Assembly (NCBI GenBank): GCA_002778195.1
Contig: PCDI01000001.1
Span: 2,482,453 to 2,546,452 of the forward strand
DNA: 64,000 nt
DNA from: Raffaelea ambrosiae
Taxonomy: Eukaryota; Ascomycota; Sordariomycetes; Ophiostomatales; Ophiostomataceae
Reading direction: 5' to 3'
The translations under genes and the position numbers were made by a program. This document shows, one piece after another, positions 32,144-43,257 of the stretch (within the stretch, counting starts at the first letter, position 1; each line of letters opens with the position of its first letter). The notes beneath the pieces were generated by a model, which was not told the DNA's origin, did no database searches, and worked only from the letters and a program-made list of their open reading frames with translations.

Positions 32144-32941
32144 GAGGTATGTGGGATGGACGCATAGGACTGACGAGCGAGCATACGAACGGGTTTTGAT
32201 ACAGATTTGGGGCAGTTAGAGAAGAGTAGAGACGACTGGACAACCGGGAAAAGAGCACGAGAGCAAACTGAGAGACGAGGATAGAATAGAACGGGATATA
32301 CTGGCATGTATTTTCGGGTTGAGCTGTCTTTTCTTTTTCGGTTAGCATTGGTTTTTGTGCTTTTTTTATCGGCTTTAGGTGAAAAGCGGCTGAAAGGTTT
32401 CTCAATCTGTTCTGACTGGGAGTTGTGACGAGTTTGAGGTTGCTCAAGGCTGGGCAAGGTTGCTTTGTCCAGTGCAATGCTGTAACTAAATATATAGCCA
32501 CTGCAATACAGCTCTTTCAACTGCCCCATATTAATATGCGCTTGCCGTTTTCAGACAAGCGACCTTGGTGAGGCGTCCTCTGGGAATTTGTTCCCTTTTT
32601 TTTTTTAACCTTTCTGCCAGGGCGGTGAAATTTTTCCTCCTGACACAGCCAAAAAAGCAGCGAACTTTTTTTTTCTGCCGGTGTAAGAGGCGGTTGCGAC
32701 TCCCCCCCAAAGGCGCCCTTGCCCAAGAATCTGAACTCAACCACCTCAATTTTTCGGCCCCTTCTTCCTTTGTCTCTTGAGATTCTTCATGCCGACAGAC
32801 AAGACCGCCCGACCTCCTGCTTGGCTTTTCTCAAGCAATCCCTTTTCGTCGACCTCTACTTCTACGCCCGCCAACACAACCACCTCTACGACTGCCCAAT
32901 CCTTGCCACGACAGTCACCCGCGACTCACGAAACCGACGCC
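32144..32941. other. Intergenic region PEX11 / SRP40-like
   Basis: Noncoding apart from a possible in-frame extension of the next gene from an ATG at 32789. A T-rich stretch lies at about 32598-32610. The sequence 32800-32941 is Ser/Thr/Pro-coding in frame but has the character of a leader. Confidence 0.5.
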
Positions 32942-34543
32942 ATGGCGAAGACGTCCAAGGTGGACAAGAAGGCCAAGCCGGCCAAGAAGAGCAAGGACAA
33001 GAGCTCCTCGAGCAAGAAGGACAAGTCTGCTGCTGCTGCTGCCGCCGCCGCTTCGACGGCCGCGGCGCAAGCATCCTCTTCCTCGCAGCCGCCATCAGAG
33101 CTGCTGGATATGGTCGAGACGTTCCTGTCAGAGCACTCGTTCTCTAAGGCGCACGAGGAGTTCAAGCAGCAGCGAGGCCTCAGCGGGCTGAGCACACCAC
33201 AGAAGCCAACATCCGAGGCTGCCCCCGGCAGTGCGTCGCTGGTGGGCGTCTTCGAGACATGGAGCGAAACGAAGCCAAAGGCGGCGGCAGCGGCAGCACC
33301 AGCTGCCGTCGTCAAGAAGGGCACGGCTGCAGACACCTCGTCCAGCGAGGACAGCGACAGCGACGACGAGAGCAGCAGCTCCAGTGAGAGCGACAGCGGC
33401 AGCGACAGCGGCAGCGACAGCGGCAGCGACAGCGACAGCGACAAGGAGGAGGCCAAGGACGTCGACATGGATGATGCCGCGGAAGCCGAGGACTCGGACT
33501 CGTCCAGCAGCAGCAGCAGCAGCAGCAGTGACAGTGACAGTGACAGCGACGACGACAGCGATAGCGACTCGGATGCGAAGCCGGCCAAGGCCACGGCCAA
33601 GGCCAAGGCCAAGGCCAAGCCGGCCGCTGCTGTGGCACCAAAGAACCCTCTCAAGCGGAAAGCCAGCCCCTCCAGCAGCTCTTCGTCCTCGGACACTTCT
33701 GACTCGGACTCGTCGTCCGACTCAGACAGCGACTCCAGCTCTGGTGCTGCGAAGCCTCAGGTGAAGAAGGCCAAGCTGGCCAAGAAGGTTGACTCGGACT
33801 CGGACTCGGACTCGTCGTCCTCGGACTCGTCTTCGTCCACTTCTACCTCGTCAGAGTCTGAGTCTGAGTCGGGCTCGGATGATTCAGATTCGGCTTCTGG
33901 TTCCGAAGACGACTCGGGCTCGAGCTCCGACTCTGATGATTCTGATTCTGACTCCGACTCTGACTCCGACTCCAGTGCTGCGTCCGAAGTCAAGAAGGCA
34001 TCCAAGGTGCCCCTGCCCGACTCTGACAGCTCGTCGGATAGCGACAGCGACAGCTCGTCCGACAGCGACAGCAGCGACAGCGACTCTGACGACGCCAAGG
34101 ACACCAAGAAGAAGAAGAAGGCGGCAGCAACAGCCGCCAAGCCTGCCGCAGACCGGGCAGCGTCCGAGCTCGATAAGAACGGGTCCGACACGTCGGCCAC
34201 CGTGGGCGGCAGTAAGACGTCCCCCACCGCTGAGGCGCCGGAGCCCAAGTTCCCGCCGTTCCCGCCTGAGCCGACCCGGAACAACCGCGGCGGCAAGAAG
34301 AACGGCGAAGGTCCCAAGCCGGGCGAGCGGTTTTCGCGCATCAGCCAGAACATTCAGGTGGACCGTCGGTTTGCGTCCAACGCGTTCAACGTGGCCGACC
34401 AGTGGGGCCGCAAGGCGCACGAGGACCTCATTGTGACGCGGGGCAAGGGCTTCACGAAGGAGAAGAACAAGAAGAAGCGCGGTGCCTACCGCGGCGGGTT
34501 CATCGACACGAATGCCCGCAACGGCATCAAGTTTGACGATTGA
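32942..34543 (+). CDS. SRP40: Nucleolar phosphoprotein of the SRP40/Nopp140 family
   Basis: Single exon, 533 aa from the ATG at 32942 (gccATGg). An N-terminal LisH-like helix pair (SELLDMVETFLSEHSFSKAHEEF, about residues 52-75) is followed by a long series of Ser/Asp/Glu blocks separated by Lys/Ala/Pro-rich basic spacers. This alternation is the Nopp140 pattern, and the acidic blocks are dense casein kinase 2 sites. The C-terminal ~80 residues form the conserved SRP40_C domain: RFSRISQNIQVDRRFASNAF, then DQWGRKAHEDLIVTRGKGFTKEKNKKKRG. Nopp140/Srp40 proteins chaperone box C/D and H/ACA snoRNPs between nucleolus and Cajal-body-like sites. An in-frame ATG at 32789 could add 51 Ser/Thr-rich residues, but the LisH element is normally close to the N-terminus, so the shorter form is favoured. 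Confidence 0.88.
   Translation: MAKTSKVDKKAKPAKKSKDKSSSSKKDKSAAAAAAAASTAAAQASSSSQPPSELLDMVETFLSEHSFSKAHEEFKQQRGLSGLSTPQKPTSEAAPGSASLVGVFETWSETKPKAAAAAAPAAVVKKGTAADTSSSEDSDSDDESSSSSESDSGSDSGSDSGSDSDSDKEEAKDVDMDDAAEAEDSDSSSSSSSSSSDSDSDSDDDSDSDSDAKPAKATAKAKAKAKPAAAVAPKNPLKRKASPSSSSSSSDTSDSDSSSDSDSDSSSGAAKPQVKKAKLAKKVDSDSDSDSSSSDSSSSTSTSSESESESGSDDSDSASGSEDDSGSSSDSDDSDSDSDSDSDSSAASEVKKASKVPLPDSDSSSDSDSDSSSDSDSSDSDSDDAKDTKKKKKAAATAAKPAADRAASELDKNGSDTSATVGGSKTSPTAEAPEPKFPPFPPEPTRNNRGGKKNGEGPKPGERFSRISQNIQVDRRFASNAFNVADQWGRKAHEDLIVTRGKGFTKEKNKKKRGAYRGGFIDTNARNGIKFDD
33340..34100 (+). repeat. Ser/Asp codon repeats in SRP40-like gene
   Basis: Runs of GACAGCGACAGC, GACTCGGACTCG and similar six-base units encode the acidic SD tracts. 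Codon choice differs between blocks (AGC, TCG, TCT), which suggests separate expansions. Confidence 0.8.
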
Positions 34544-35497
34544 TTCGGTGCAAGGGCCTATGCGACCAGGAGAGGGAGTGGGGGAAAGGGGGAACAGGAA
34601 TGGGGGGGGAGACAGCTGGTCCAAGACGGAGCACTGAGAAGGAGTGGATTTTGTTTTCATCAAGCAAGGCGTTTTTACTGGAAGGCAAAAAGAAACAAGA
34701 ACAGTAAAAAGAAAAAAATAACGCTGCCGGCGTGGAGGAACAGAGACGCAGCCCGGAAGATGTCCTCCTTTGCATTCTCCATTAGTTGTCTATTTGCTTA
34801 TTTGCTTATTCGCTTATTCGCTTATTTCGCTTATTCGTGGTTTTTTCTGTTTTGTTTTCTCCTTTTTCATCACTATTTTCGTCAACTTTGCGGTTTGCAT
34901 TTCCTGGCTAGACAAGAGGTTCTACGCATCCGACACAAAAGTCTCGCTAGCAAGATAGAATATGCATTAGTCTCGGGCTCAAAATAAATGGCCTCATCGA
35001 TGAGCGCACGTCTCTTTTCGTCTTTCCGCCCAGGCTTGTATTGTGGGGGTTTGTCATCACCTAGTGTACGGCCGGCAAGGCACACCTGCAGGCCAACTCG
35101 TGGTCAAGCATGGAATTTCCCAATTGGGATATTTGGACGAAGCTAAAAAGCGGCACAAGCAGAACAGGAAACGGCTCGGATAGCGCGTTGCTTCGGAGTT
35201 GGGCCCTCGCTTGCCGATTGTCTTGTCCAGCGGCCCATTGTCCAATTTTAGCTGCCATGGACAACAGATGAAAAAAAAAAGAAGGCGACAGACTGGCAGG
35301 ACCACTGCGTGCCTGGCTTACTATCTGGGCAGCAAATCATGGCCCGATGCAAAGTGCATGGCGAAACATGGTCGTGCACAGCCGCAATTCTGCCTTTCCA
35401 GCAGTCATCCCCAACCAGGAGGTTGGCTCCCCTCTTTCGGACATCGTGATGCCCCAGCTTAATTTCCATTTTAGCGGCGCCATTCTTCCATAACCAA
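34544..35497. other. Intergenic region upstream of tRNA-Phe
   Basis: No gene was seen. It contains a TATTTGCTTATTCGCT-like short repeat at about 34793-34836 and T-rich sequence. Confidence 0.55.
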
Positions 35498-35570
35498 GGA
35501 GCAATGGCGCAGTTGGGAGCGCGTTAGACTGAAGATCTAAAGGTCACCGGTTCAATCCCGGTTTGCTCCA
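35498..35570 (+). tRNA. tRNA-Phe (GAA), intronless
   Basis: 73 nt. The acceptor stem GGAGCAA pairs with TTGCTCC, followed by discriminator A. The D arm is GCGCAGTTGGGAGCGC. The anticodon loop CTGAAGA has GAA at 35531-35533. The T arm ACCGGTTCAATCCCGGT is canonical and also supplies the B box. There is no intron and no encoded CCA, as expected for a eukaryotic nuclear tRNA. Confidence 0.97.
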
Positions 35571-37371
35571 AAGTTGAGATACTTTCCTTGGTTGCAAGTT
35601 TTTTTTTGGTCTTTTTTGGTCCTTTTTAGGAGTCCTCTTAAGGTTATTTCTGTGTTGCTTTTTTTTTTTTGGCCAGCTTCTAGTATGCGGCTGAAAACCT
35701 GCCCAAAAAGGAGCAAGCACGGAGAGGCAACCGTAACGAATCGACTGTGCCCAGGGCTTAACTAGACCACGAGGGAGAGGTCGTCACAGCCGCAAGGGCC
35801 AAGTCCCGAGAGCCCGTGGAAGAAGGATCGTCGTCATGCATGACATGATCACACACAGATTATGGAGCAAGGCTCTCGTGGACAGCCTTCGGGGAGCTGC
35901 TAGCTACCTTGGTGATCATCTGAGCAGAGGCAAACGCTTTACATGGCATTTTCTTTTTGGTTGGCGCCTTTGCCAACAATGCCCGACCCGGCAGGCTGGG
36001 CACAGATGGATCCGACGGCGTGGGACGGCATGAGACAGCGTTTTGTTTTTGTGCCTGGGCCCACAAGTTCTGGGCGCTGCCTCCAAAGAAAGGCATCGCG
36101 AGCAGTCCAGGGTCTTGTCGCCAGAGGCAGTGCCGCGGAAAGGAGGCCCGGCGCTTACCTCGACCGAGTTCTCCACATTGCAAGTTCAAAGGCGCCTCTA
36201 GGGCACGCCAAAACGGTCGACATATAGGCCAGAATTTGGACAGAGCGTCTGCCTGCTTGTCTGTGACGATGGACGTTTTGTCCTGGGTCGACGACGGTCT
36301 TGTTTGAGGGGGGCTACGGCCGTTGGCAAGAGAACCATTTGACAAAGACGACAAATAATACATAGAGAAAAGAGACCACGGGGGGGCTCCGGTAGGATTC
36401 AAAGACTTCTCCAGGTCCAAAAAGGGGCCGAAGCCCTCCTCTGACCTAGGAGGCACAAGGACACATGGCAGGCGGCAAGAGAGTCAAAGCCAAGAAAAAC
36501 AGGCCAGCCTTGCTGTCGCCGGAACGGGAATGGCCCCAGAGACTCGCAGAGGGTGTTGCTAATCGCAGACAAGGGCAGTTTTCGCAGGCTTCGTCGCCGC
36601 GAAAGAGAAAAAAAGAGAAGAGGTCTAGAGCCAATAGTTACTGTGCTCCGTAGGAGGGGAAAGCAGTCGCAGGCAAGTGCCCAAAGTGGTTGGCGCCTGC
36701 CTCAAATAAGCCCTGTGTGGCAGTGCCCAGCACCCACGGGTTTAATTGGCTGGCTGTACCAAGTAACTACCCCTCCAGGCATCCTCAGCCCTGTCCCGGC
36801 AGGCTGCTCGCGAGGGTGCAGTTGAACGAACATGTTTCTGTCTAGCTGCCGGAGAGCGGCCCCCTCAAGATACCGACCGGGCTCCATACTTAATCGCGCA
36901 CTCAAAGAGGCGCACTCTCGACTGGTCTCAGGCAGACGAGACTTAAGAGGGCCAGACATCGCGACCCAGGACCGGTGTGATTCACAGGCGCGCGGCAGAG
37001 CCATATGAGAGAACAAAGGAGTAAGGCACCGAAGAGAAAGAAAGGCAAGCCGCCCTGGCAGATATCAAGAAAAACATATCCAGCCCCCCCATCGTTGGCA
37101 GGCTGGAACACACGACGAGAACAAGACGTCGCGAACAGCATAACCGGCACAAACAACACAGACAAAACAAAACACACAGACAAAGCAAAACACACAAACA
37201 AAACAAACACACAGACAAAGCACGTCCAGCCTTTGGGCGTCGGCAGCGCAAAGCGAGATTCAAAGAGGGAACAGACCACTGTTCCCCACCCCGGCTCACA
37301 CCCGCCAGCCTCTTTGTCTGCCTGGTTGATCTAGAAGATATATAGAAACAGCACATCTCAAGCTAGACCTG
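35571..37371. other. Intergenic region tRNA-Phe / adenosine deaminase
   Basis: About 1.8 kb without a supportable ORF. Short frames exist on both strands but lack start context, domains or composition typical of the neighbours. ACAAAACACACAGACAAA-type short repeats lie at about 37150-37220, followed by the promoter of the gene at 37372. Confidence 0.5.
35599..35608 (+). terminator. RNA polymerase III T-run terminator for tRNA-Phe
   Basis: Ten T residues starting 29 nt after the tRNA 3' end, the first run of four or more T downstream. Confidence 0.6.
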
Positions 37372-40089
37372 ATGAGCAGCGACGACAGCCATCTGAAGAG
37401 CCGGGGAAAGCCTTACTTCAACCGACTCCGGCCCACCAAAAGCAACAGGAAGCTCTTCCACTCCGCCCGCAACACCATCAGCAGGCGCTTTCATTCAGCG
37501 GCGACACCGCCCGCCGCTCCTGCCAGCAGCGTCCCCATCGGCACCGGCACCGGCACAACCGCAACGGATTCGCCCACCATGGCCTACCCGTCCGCAGCCG
37601 GCACCATGCCGGCAGCATCCACCGGCAGCAGTAACAGAAACAGCAGCGCTGCTCTTTCCCGGAAGCTCGCCGACTTTGCGGACAGCCGCCTGGCCATCCA
37701 GGAGGAGGAGAGCGCCATGAGCTTCGACTACGCGTGCAAGACCAAGGCCACGGCGGACGAGCGGCTGGCCGACACCGTGGTCCAGTGTCTCCGGTCCGTG
37801 GATGAGGTCTGCACCTTTGGCATACAGCCGGAATGTCACGGCTACGGCACCCAGAAGCACCCGCGCTTTGCGGGCGACCACTACCTGGCCAACGAGCCGC
37901 TCATCGCGCAGACGCAGCTGCTAAAGGTGGCCAAGATGATGCCCAAGGGCGCCCACCTGCACATCCACTTCAATGCCTGTCTGCTGCCCACTGTCCTGCT
38001 CGAGATCGCCGAGACCATGAACTGCATGTTCATCAAGAGCGACCGGCCACTGGTCATGGACGACCACTCCGACAACTTCTTCCTCTGTGAGATCACCTTC
38101 TCCATTGTGCCCAAGTCGGCCCAGCCCAAGGGCCCGGTCGACATGTTCTCGCGAAACTACAACGGGGAGTACATGCACTTCCGCGACTTCCTCAGAAACT
38201 TCGGCGGTCCCAAAGGTACCCGGGGACGCGACGATGCTATGAAGTGGCTCGTTTCCAAGCTCGTCTTCCATGAGGATGAGACGTACAGCATTCAGCAGAC
38301 CGCAGCAGGGTAATTCTCTCCTCTTTTTTTTGTTTCAGCTTCTTTTTGGGAGGGGGGGGGGTTCTTTTTTCTTTTCCCCTTCTTTTTCCTCCCCGTTTTT
38401 CTTTCCTCTTCATTTTCTTTCTCGGCCGTTTGCCCATCTTCCAAATTCAACTAACATCCATCCAAAGAGCATGGGAACGGTTCAACGTGCGGACACGCAT
38501 GATGAAGGGTCTCTTCAACTACAAGACGGCCTACGTCATGTACACAGAGAAGTTCTTGGAGGATCTGCTGCAGGACAACATCCAGTATGCCGAGATCCGG
38601 CCCAACTTCATGACCAACAACCAGCTCTTCTCCGACGACGGCACCCGGCGGATCGACAACGAGGGCATCGTCAATCTCATCATCGACGCCTGCGAAAAGT
38701 TCAAGAAGAAGCATCACCAGCAGGCATTTGACGGCATCAAGATCATCTACTGCACGCCCCGGTCCTTCTCGCGCGAAAACGTCAAGAAGGCCCTGGATGA
38801 GTGCATTGTGTTCAAGAAGAAGTTCCCAGACTACATAGCTGGTAAGTATTTCCATTCCGAGCAATATATATATATATATATATATATGTTACCGTGTCCC
38901 CGCGCCCCATGTACTCATGCACACCTGCAGGATTCGACCTGGTCGGCGAAGAGGGCAAGGGCAAGCCGCTCAAAGACTTCGTCCCCGAGTTCCTCCAGTT
39001 CCAGGAAGACTGTGCGCGCGAGGGTCTCGACATCCCCTTCCTCTTCCACTGCGGAGAGACGCTGGAGATTGGCAAGCCCACCGACCAGAACCTTTACGAT
39101 GCTCTGCTGCTCAACTCCAAGCGGATCGGCCACGGCTTCGCCCTGGCTAGCCATCCTGCGGTCATGGAGAAGATGAAGGAAAAGAACGTCTGTGTCGAGG
39201 TGTGTCCCATCTCGAACGAGATTCTGGGCCTGACCCCTCGCGTTGGCGGCCACACGGTCAACTCCCTGCTGGCCAACAATGTGCACTGCACCGTAAACAG
39301 CGACAATGGCACTCTGTTCAAGTATGTAACAATCCCTTCCTTTCCTTTTTCTTTTCTTTTCTTTTTTCCTTCCCACCCACCTTCTTCCCGCTCTAACAGA
39401 ACGCAAGGTCTACTCTTTCTCATGATTTCTACCAGCTCATGGTTGGCAAGGGCGACATGGGCCTCTCTGGATGGCGGCAGCTGGCAGAGTGGAGTTTGCA
39501 CCACTCTTGTTTGTCTCCGGGAGACCTCCAGGCCGCACAGGGCAAGTGGAACAAGTCCTGGGCTGCTTTCGTTCGCCGGCTGCTGCAGGAGTACAGCTCG
39601 GCCAGCGAACGCAGCGAGGGGTTGCGGGTGGTGGAAGCGCTCAGGGCAGCCCAGCAGAAGAAGCAGGAAGCTCGCCTGGAGCGGGCGTTGCACGCCGCCA
39701 GGACCGCACTGGCGAAACGGGAGGAGGGGGCCCTCGACGCGGCCCTGGACGACATTCGCACCCAGCACCGGGATGCGGTGGCCCGGGAGGACTTTGCCGG
39801 CGCTCTGAAGACGGCCAAGGCAACGGTGCAGGGGCTGGTCCAGCAGGTCCAGCAGCCGGCGCAGAGGCCATATGCGCAGGCGAGGGAGGACGTGGCCATG
39901 CAGGCAGCACAGACGGCAGTCAAGGACGCACTCGAGAGAGTGGCCCGGGCAGCGCAGTCTGTGGCACGGGAGTCCGCGGGGCAGACAACGCCGGACCTGG
40001 CGAAGCTTCACGACGACATGGAAAAGGTGGCCTTGTGGCTGGTCCGGGAGGCCACCTGGGAGACGGCGCAGGATGTGTTGGGAACATGA
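37372..40089 (+). CDS. ADGF/ADA2-type adenosine deaminase with coiled-coil C-terminus
   Basis: Exons 37372-38309, 38468-38841, 38931-39321 and 39408-40089, all in phase, 794 aa. The barrel shows the adenosine deaminase sites: H197 and H199 (GAHLHIHFNA), H477 and E480 (FHCGETLE, HAGE in ADA), H505 (RIGHGFAL) and D562 (NSDNGTLF). The second Asp of the usual SDDP motif is Asn here (N563). The ADGF-type segment with IQPECHGYG and the SHDFYQLMVGKGDM motif place it with ADA2-like growth-factor deaminases, not classical ADA or AMP deaminase. Those relatives are usually secreted, but this N-terminus (SRGKPYFNRLRPTKSNRK) is basic and hydrophilic without a signal peptide. The last ~190 residues are an Ala/Gln/Glu/Arg-rich predicted coiled coil not present in animal ADA2. 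Substrate, adenosine or otherwise, is unproven. Confidence 0.85.
38866..38887. repeat. TA dinucleotide repeat in intron 2 of the deaminase gene
   Basis: About eleven TA units inside the 89-nt intron 38842-38930. Confidence 0.9.
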
Positions 40090-42524
40090 AATCAAACAAA
40101 CGAGAAACTCCTGGCGTGGCTATACGTCTTTGTGGATTTTTGGGTTTGTTTTTTGTTTTCATGGATGTTCGCTTGCGTTTCCTTTTATATCACGTGTATT
40201 CTCTTTCTTCTTCCCTTTCCCAGCTACCTTGCCGCGTTGTGCATCCTAGTTATTGTCTTTCCACGCAACGGCCTCTTATACCACTACATTTGGTTTCATG
40301 AGCCCTGTGGCTCTCAAGATTTCATTTGGTTCCTACGATGGGTTTCATAGATGCAATTGTACGAGCAATGACAACAAACGATAATCGCGCGCAGAGCACT
40401 GGGAAGATGGAGATCAGAATCCCCACAAATGGACAACGCGAGAAGAGTTGCACCGGAACTTGGTCCACTTTCCCAACAGCTTTTAGTTCCGCTGTTCCTG
40501 CAGAAATGTGCGTAGCATTCTGCAAGTACGAGTACGCTGCGACGAGGCCCCTCCAGTCCCCGTATGCGAACACATCCACTCTGGAAAACGCCCAGCGCTC
40601 ATGTGTGGCGGTTTACTAATGTCGGGGCCCTGCAACGGCAACCTGTCCCGCAATCTGGCCTCACCTGGCCTCCATCTGCCCTTGGCCGGCCTCAATTGGC
40701 AGCCTCATATTTCTGTCAGCCGGAGAATCTGTCGCCCTCTCTTCCCGCCGCCTGGGCCATCACGTGCGTGCCGTCTCCGTCTTTCAATGTTGCATTGCAA
40801 CTTTGAGCTTGCGCAGGTAAGACGGCACGTGAGAATGAAGGAATACGAAAAGGTCTGAAAACTATCCGTCTTACGTGGAAATCATGCACTCTTTTGAGAT
40901 TGCGGCACAAGTACACATGGAGACAGAGAGCCTTGGGAAAAGCCTAGGGCAGAGAAACAAGGGCAAAGGAACACACAAAAGGACCCAAACCAGAAGGCGG
41001 GCCCCGACGAAAAGGAAGCGGGCCCGAAAAAAGAACTCGTATTAATATTTCCCGCTCAAGGACAATATCTGTCACTTTTGGCTCGCTGGCCGTCGGGGAT
41101 AAGAGTCCGGAATGGCGCAACGAGCCCCGCGCATGCAGTGGTGGTGGTCTCCTTGGGATGGCTCTCGCCAGGAACACCTGTTCATAACGTCCCAGGAAGG
41201 GCAAGAGCGACAGGAGATACGAGCAAATGCGTGCAAGCCCACAGTATCGCGCCGTAAATTAGTTACAGCCTGTAATGAGACGCAGAAATGCCCGGCGTCA
41301 GCATCTGGAAAAAAAAGTTTGAAAGAGGGGGGGGATCAGGGGTGTGGTTGAATGCTGAAACGGAAAGGGCTCTGTAACAGCCATTCGCTCTTTCCCTCTC
41401 TCTGCCCGCCGGCGAGCAGGTATGACTCACACGGCTGGCCAACTGAGACTGCCGGGCGAGCTAAGACCTGCGCTTTCCCAGGACGGAAGGGGCGCCCCAG
41501 CGCAGTGGAAATTGGATTCTGCGCGGCGCAGCCAATCGCAGGGCGGATTTCTCCCTACGGGCTGGCAATTGGTCTGTGTTCCCTTTCCCCCCCGTCTCTG
41601 AGAGGTCGGATCGGCGGCTTGCCCGGATTTTCCACTCGTATCTTACAATTTTTTCTAGGTCTCGTTTTAGGTCCTTTGTGTGGTGTAGTTTCTGCTGTGC
41701 TTTCCTTTCGTTTTCCCTTGTTTTCCTGTCCTCTTGATCTCTCCCTTCCTGCGCGTTTGTGTCTCATGGCCAGTTCCCGCCCGGCTCGCTTTTTTCCTCG
41801 CTCCTGCCACGTCGCAGCTTTTTGTTCACACGACTCCCAGAGCGAAAAGTAAGCATGCAAGCACGAAGCACAGCCCGGGTCCGTTGCGGCGGTCGAAACG
41901 GCCTGTCTGCCACATGAGGCTTTGTCGCCGTTGCAGTGCGTTTATTGGGCTGTTGGCCGTCTGCAGGCCATTTAAGCACACTGCGAGATGGTTCCCCTTC
42001 CCCCTTATCTTGCCCGCGGAAAGCAGGGGCTGTGCAGCGAGCGTCCCGCCAGCTCGCCTAATGGCGAAGCGTACTCCACACTGTCCCTGTTTGGACTAGC
42101 GTGGAAAAGTGTGACTCACACGCCATGGTCCAACGGTCTGGTCCCAGGGGAGGCATACGTCGGCCCTTGTATCTCTGGTCTGTGCACTAACGCATTTCCA
42201 GCAAATCGTAGCGACTTGCCCACCGCGCAATATCGTGAGTCGCTAGTGTGGTACATTGTCATTGTGCGCCCTTCCTGGGGGCTCTTTTGGCAGCGCACTG
42301 TGGCCCCGTTGCGCCGTCTGGCGCGCAGACGAAGGGGCGGTTTTGTTCGTGCCTGGTAGTTGCTGCCTGATACATAACAGCGCCACTCCCACCATTTGGC
42401 CGCCGCCTATTTTTTTTTTCCCCTTTCTCCTTTCTCTTTTTCTTTTCTCTCTTTTCTTCCTCAACCAACTCCATTTTCATCATACATCAACAGAGCAAGT
42501 CCGAGCCCACAGGCAGCCGCCACG
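40090..42524. other. Intergenic and promoter region upstream of CPC1
   Basis: About 2.4 kb without a gene before the first uORF. It includes the presumed CPC1 promoter and a CT-rich leader segment (42405-42470). TGACTCA-type sites, the class bound by GCN4/CPC1 itself, occur at about 41423 (ATGACTCAC) and 42111 (GTGACTCAC), so autoregulation is possible. Confidence 0.5.
41423..41431. promoter_or_regulatory. GCN4/CPC1-type binding site (ATGACTCAC)
   Basis: Contains the TGACTCA core recognised by GCN4-class bZIP proteins. It lies about 1.1 kb upstream of CPC1 uORF1. A second TGACTCA occurs near 42112. Binding is inferred from the motif alone. Confidence 0.4.
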
Positions 42525-42533
42525 ATGTATTAA
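42525..42533 (+). CDS. uORF1 of CPC1 (ATG-TAT-TAA)
   Basis: A two-codon ORF in the CPC1 leader, the first AUG after the pyrimidine tract. Very short first uORFs in GCN4, cpc-1 and cpcA leaders let ribosomes resume scanning and reinitiate downstream according to eIF2-GTP level. Position, length and the presence of only one other leader AUG before the main start fit that role. Confidence 0.7.
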   Translation: MY

Positions 42534-42660
42534 CTCAATACCCCATTTCCCCAGCTTTCACTCCCCAGCCGACAAAATTTCGTCGTTTACCTATAACCAA
42601 CTTTTCAACCCCTTTTTAAACATACCCATTCCCCCCTCAGTTCTTCCTTCTCAGGACGAT

Positions 42661-43257
42661 CTGAACGTCAGCTTTGAGCAACCGCCTCTCCGCACCATTT
42701 CCCCTCAAGACTTTCTAGTCTTCACCACGGATCCAAATCAGTCAATATGGCTTCCCTCCAGTTCACCCCGCCTGCCGGCTCCATCCGCGCAACAACAAGC
42801 ACTGCCCTATCAGAACAACCTGAGTGTGCCACAACGGGACTTTGTCTTGTTCGATTCCCCGATCAAGCGTCAGCCGACTCGTCCACATAGTCGAATCCAC
42901 CACCAGCCTGCCGTCGTGCAAGGAGGCATCTCACCGCAACAGCAGCAGCAGCAACAGCCGCAGCCGCAGCATCAACACCAACAACAGCCCATCCACAATC
43001 TAGTGGGCTCTTCTGCCTCGCCTTCCCTGCAGAACCAGCGTGTTGCCCGCCTCCTCCAGTCCGCCACAGGCGCTTGTGCATCGTCTTCCCCGGCTTTTCC
43101 CAATCGGTTTTCTTCTTCTCCAGCAACGCAAGGTCATTTTTTCGCGTCTTCGGCTCCGTCTTCAGCCGGTTCTCTGCCTCAGAACGTTTCGGCCCGGCCT
43201 CCTGTCCCGCCGTTCCCTCATCACAGCACCGGTAGCATTCCGCAGATCCCAGGCAAA
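42661..43257 (+). other. Possible non-AUG N-terminal extension of CPC1
   Basis: In frame with CPC1 and free of stops. From the CTG at 42661 it would add about 199 residues, including DFLVF and DFVLF motifs, a Gln/His-rich stretch and NRFSSSP. The sequence has amino-acid composition like the CPC1 activation region, whereas 42256-42650 in the same frame looks like untranslated leader. The initiation codon is inferred. Confidence 0.5.
42747..42890 (+). CDS. uORF2 of CPC1 (47 codons)
   Basis: ATG GCT TCC opens a 47-aa frame (starts MASLQFTPPAGS) ending at TAG 42888-42890, 367 nt before the main ATG. It is the only AUG between uORF1 and the CPC1 start and lies in a different frame from CPC1. By analogy with cpc-1 uORF2 and GCN4 uORF4 it should be the inhibitory uORF under amino-acid sufficiency. 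It overlaps the conserved-looking in-frame CPC1 extension, so the same bases can be read in two frames. Confidence 0.7.
   Translation: MASLQFTPPAGSIRATTSTALSEQPECATTGLCLVRFPDQASADSST

Noticed and set aside
32789..32941. N-terminal extension of the SRP40-like protein from an earlier in-frame ATG
   Set aside because: It would place 51 Ser/Thr-rich residues before a LisH element that is normally near the N-terminus. The ATG at 32942 has a better context. Not excluded.
42256..42650. Upstream part of the CPC1 frame as coding sequence from its first listed start
   Set aside because: The first codon is TTG, not ATG, and the translation includes a Phe/Leu run from a CT-rich leader. Protein-like sequence begins only near 42661.
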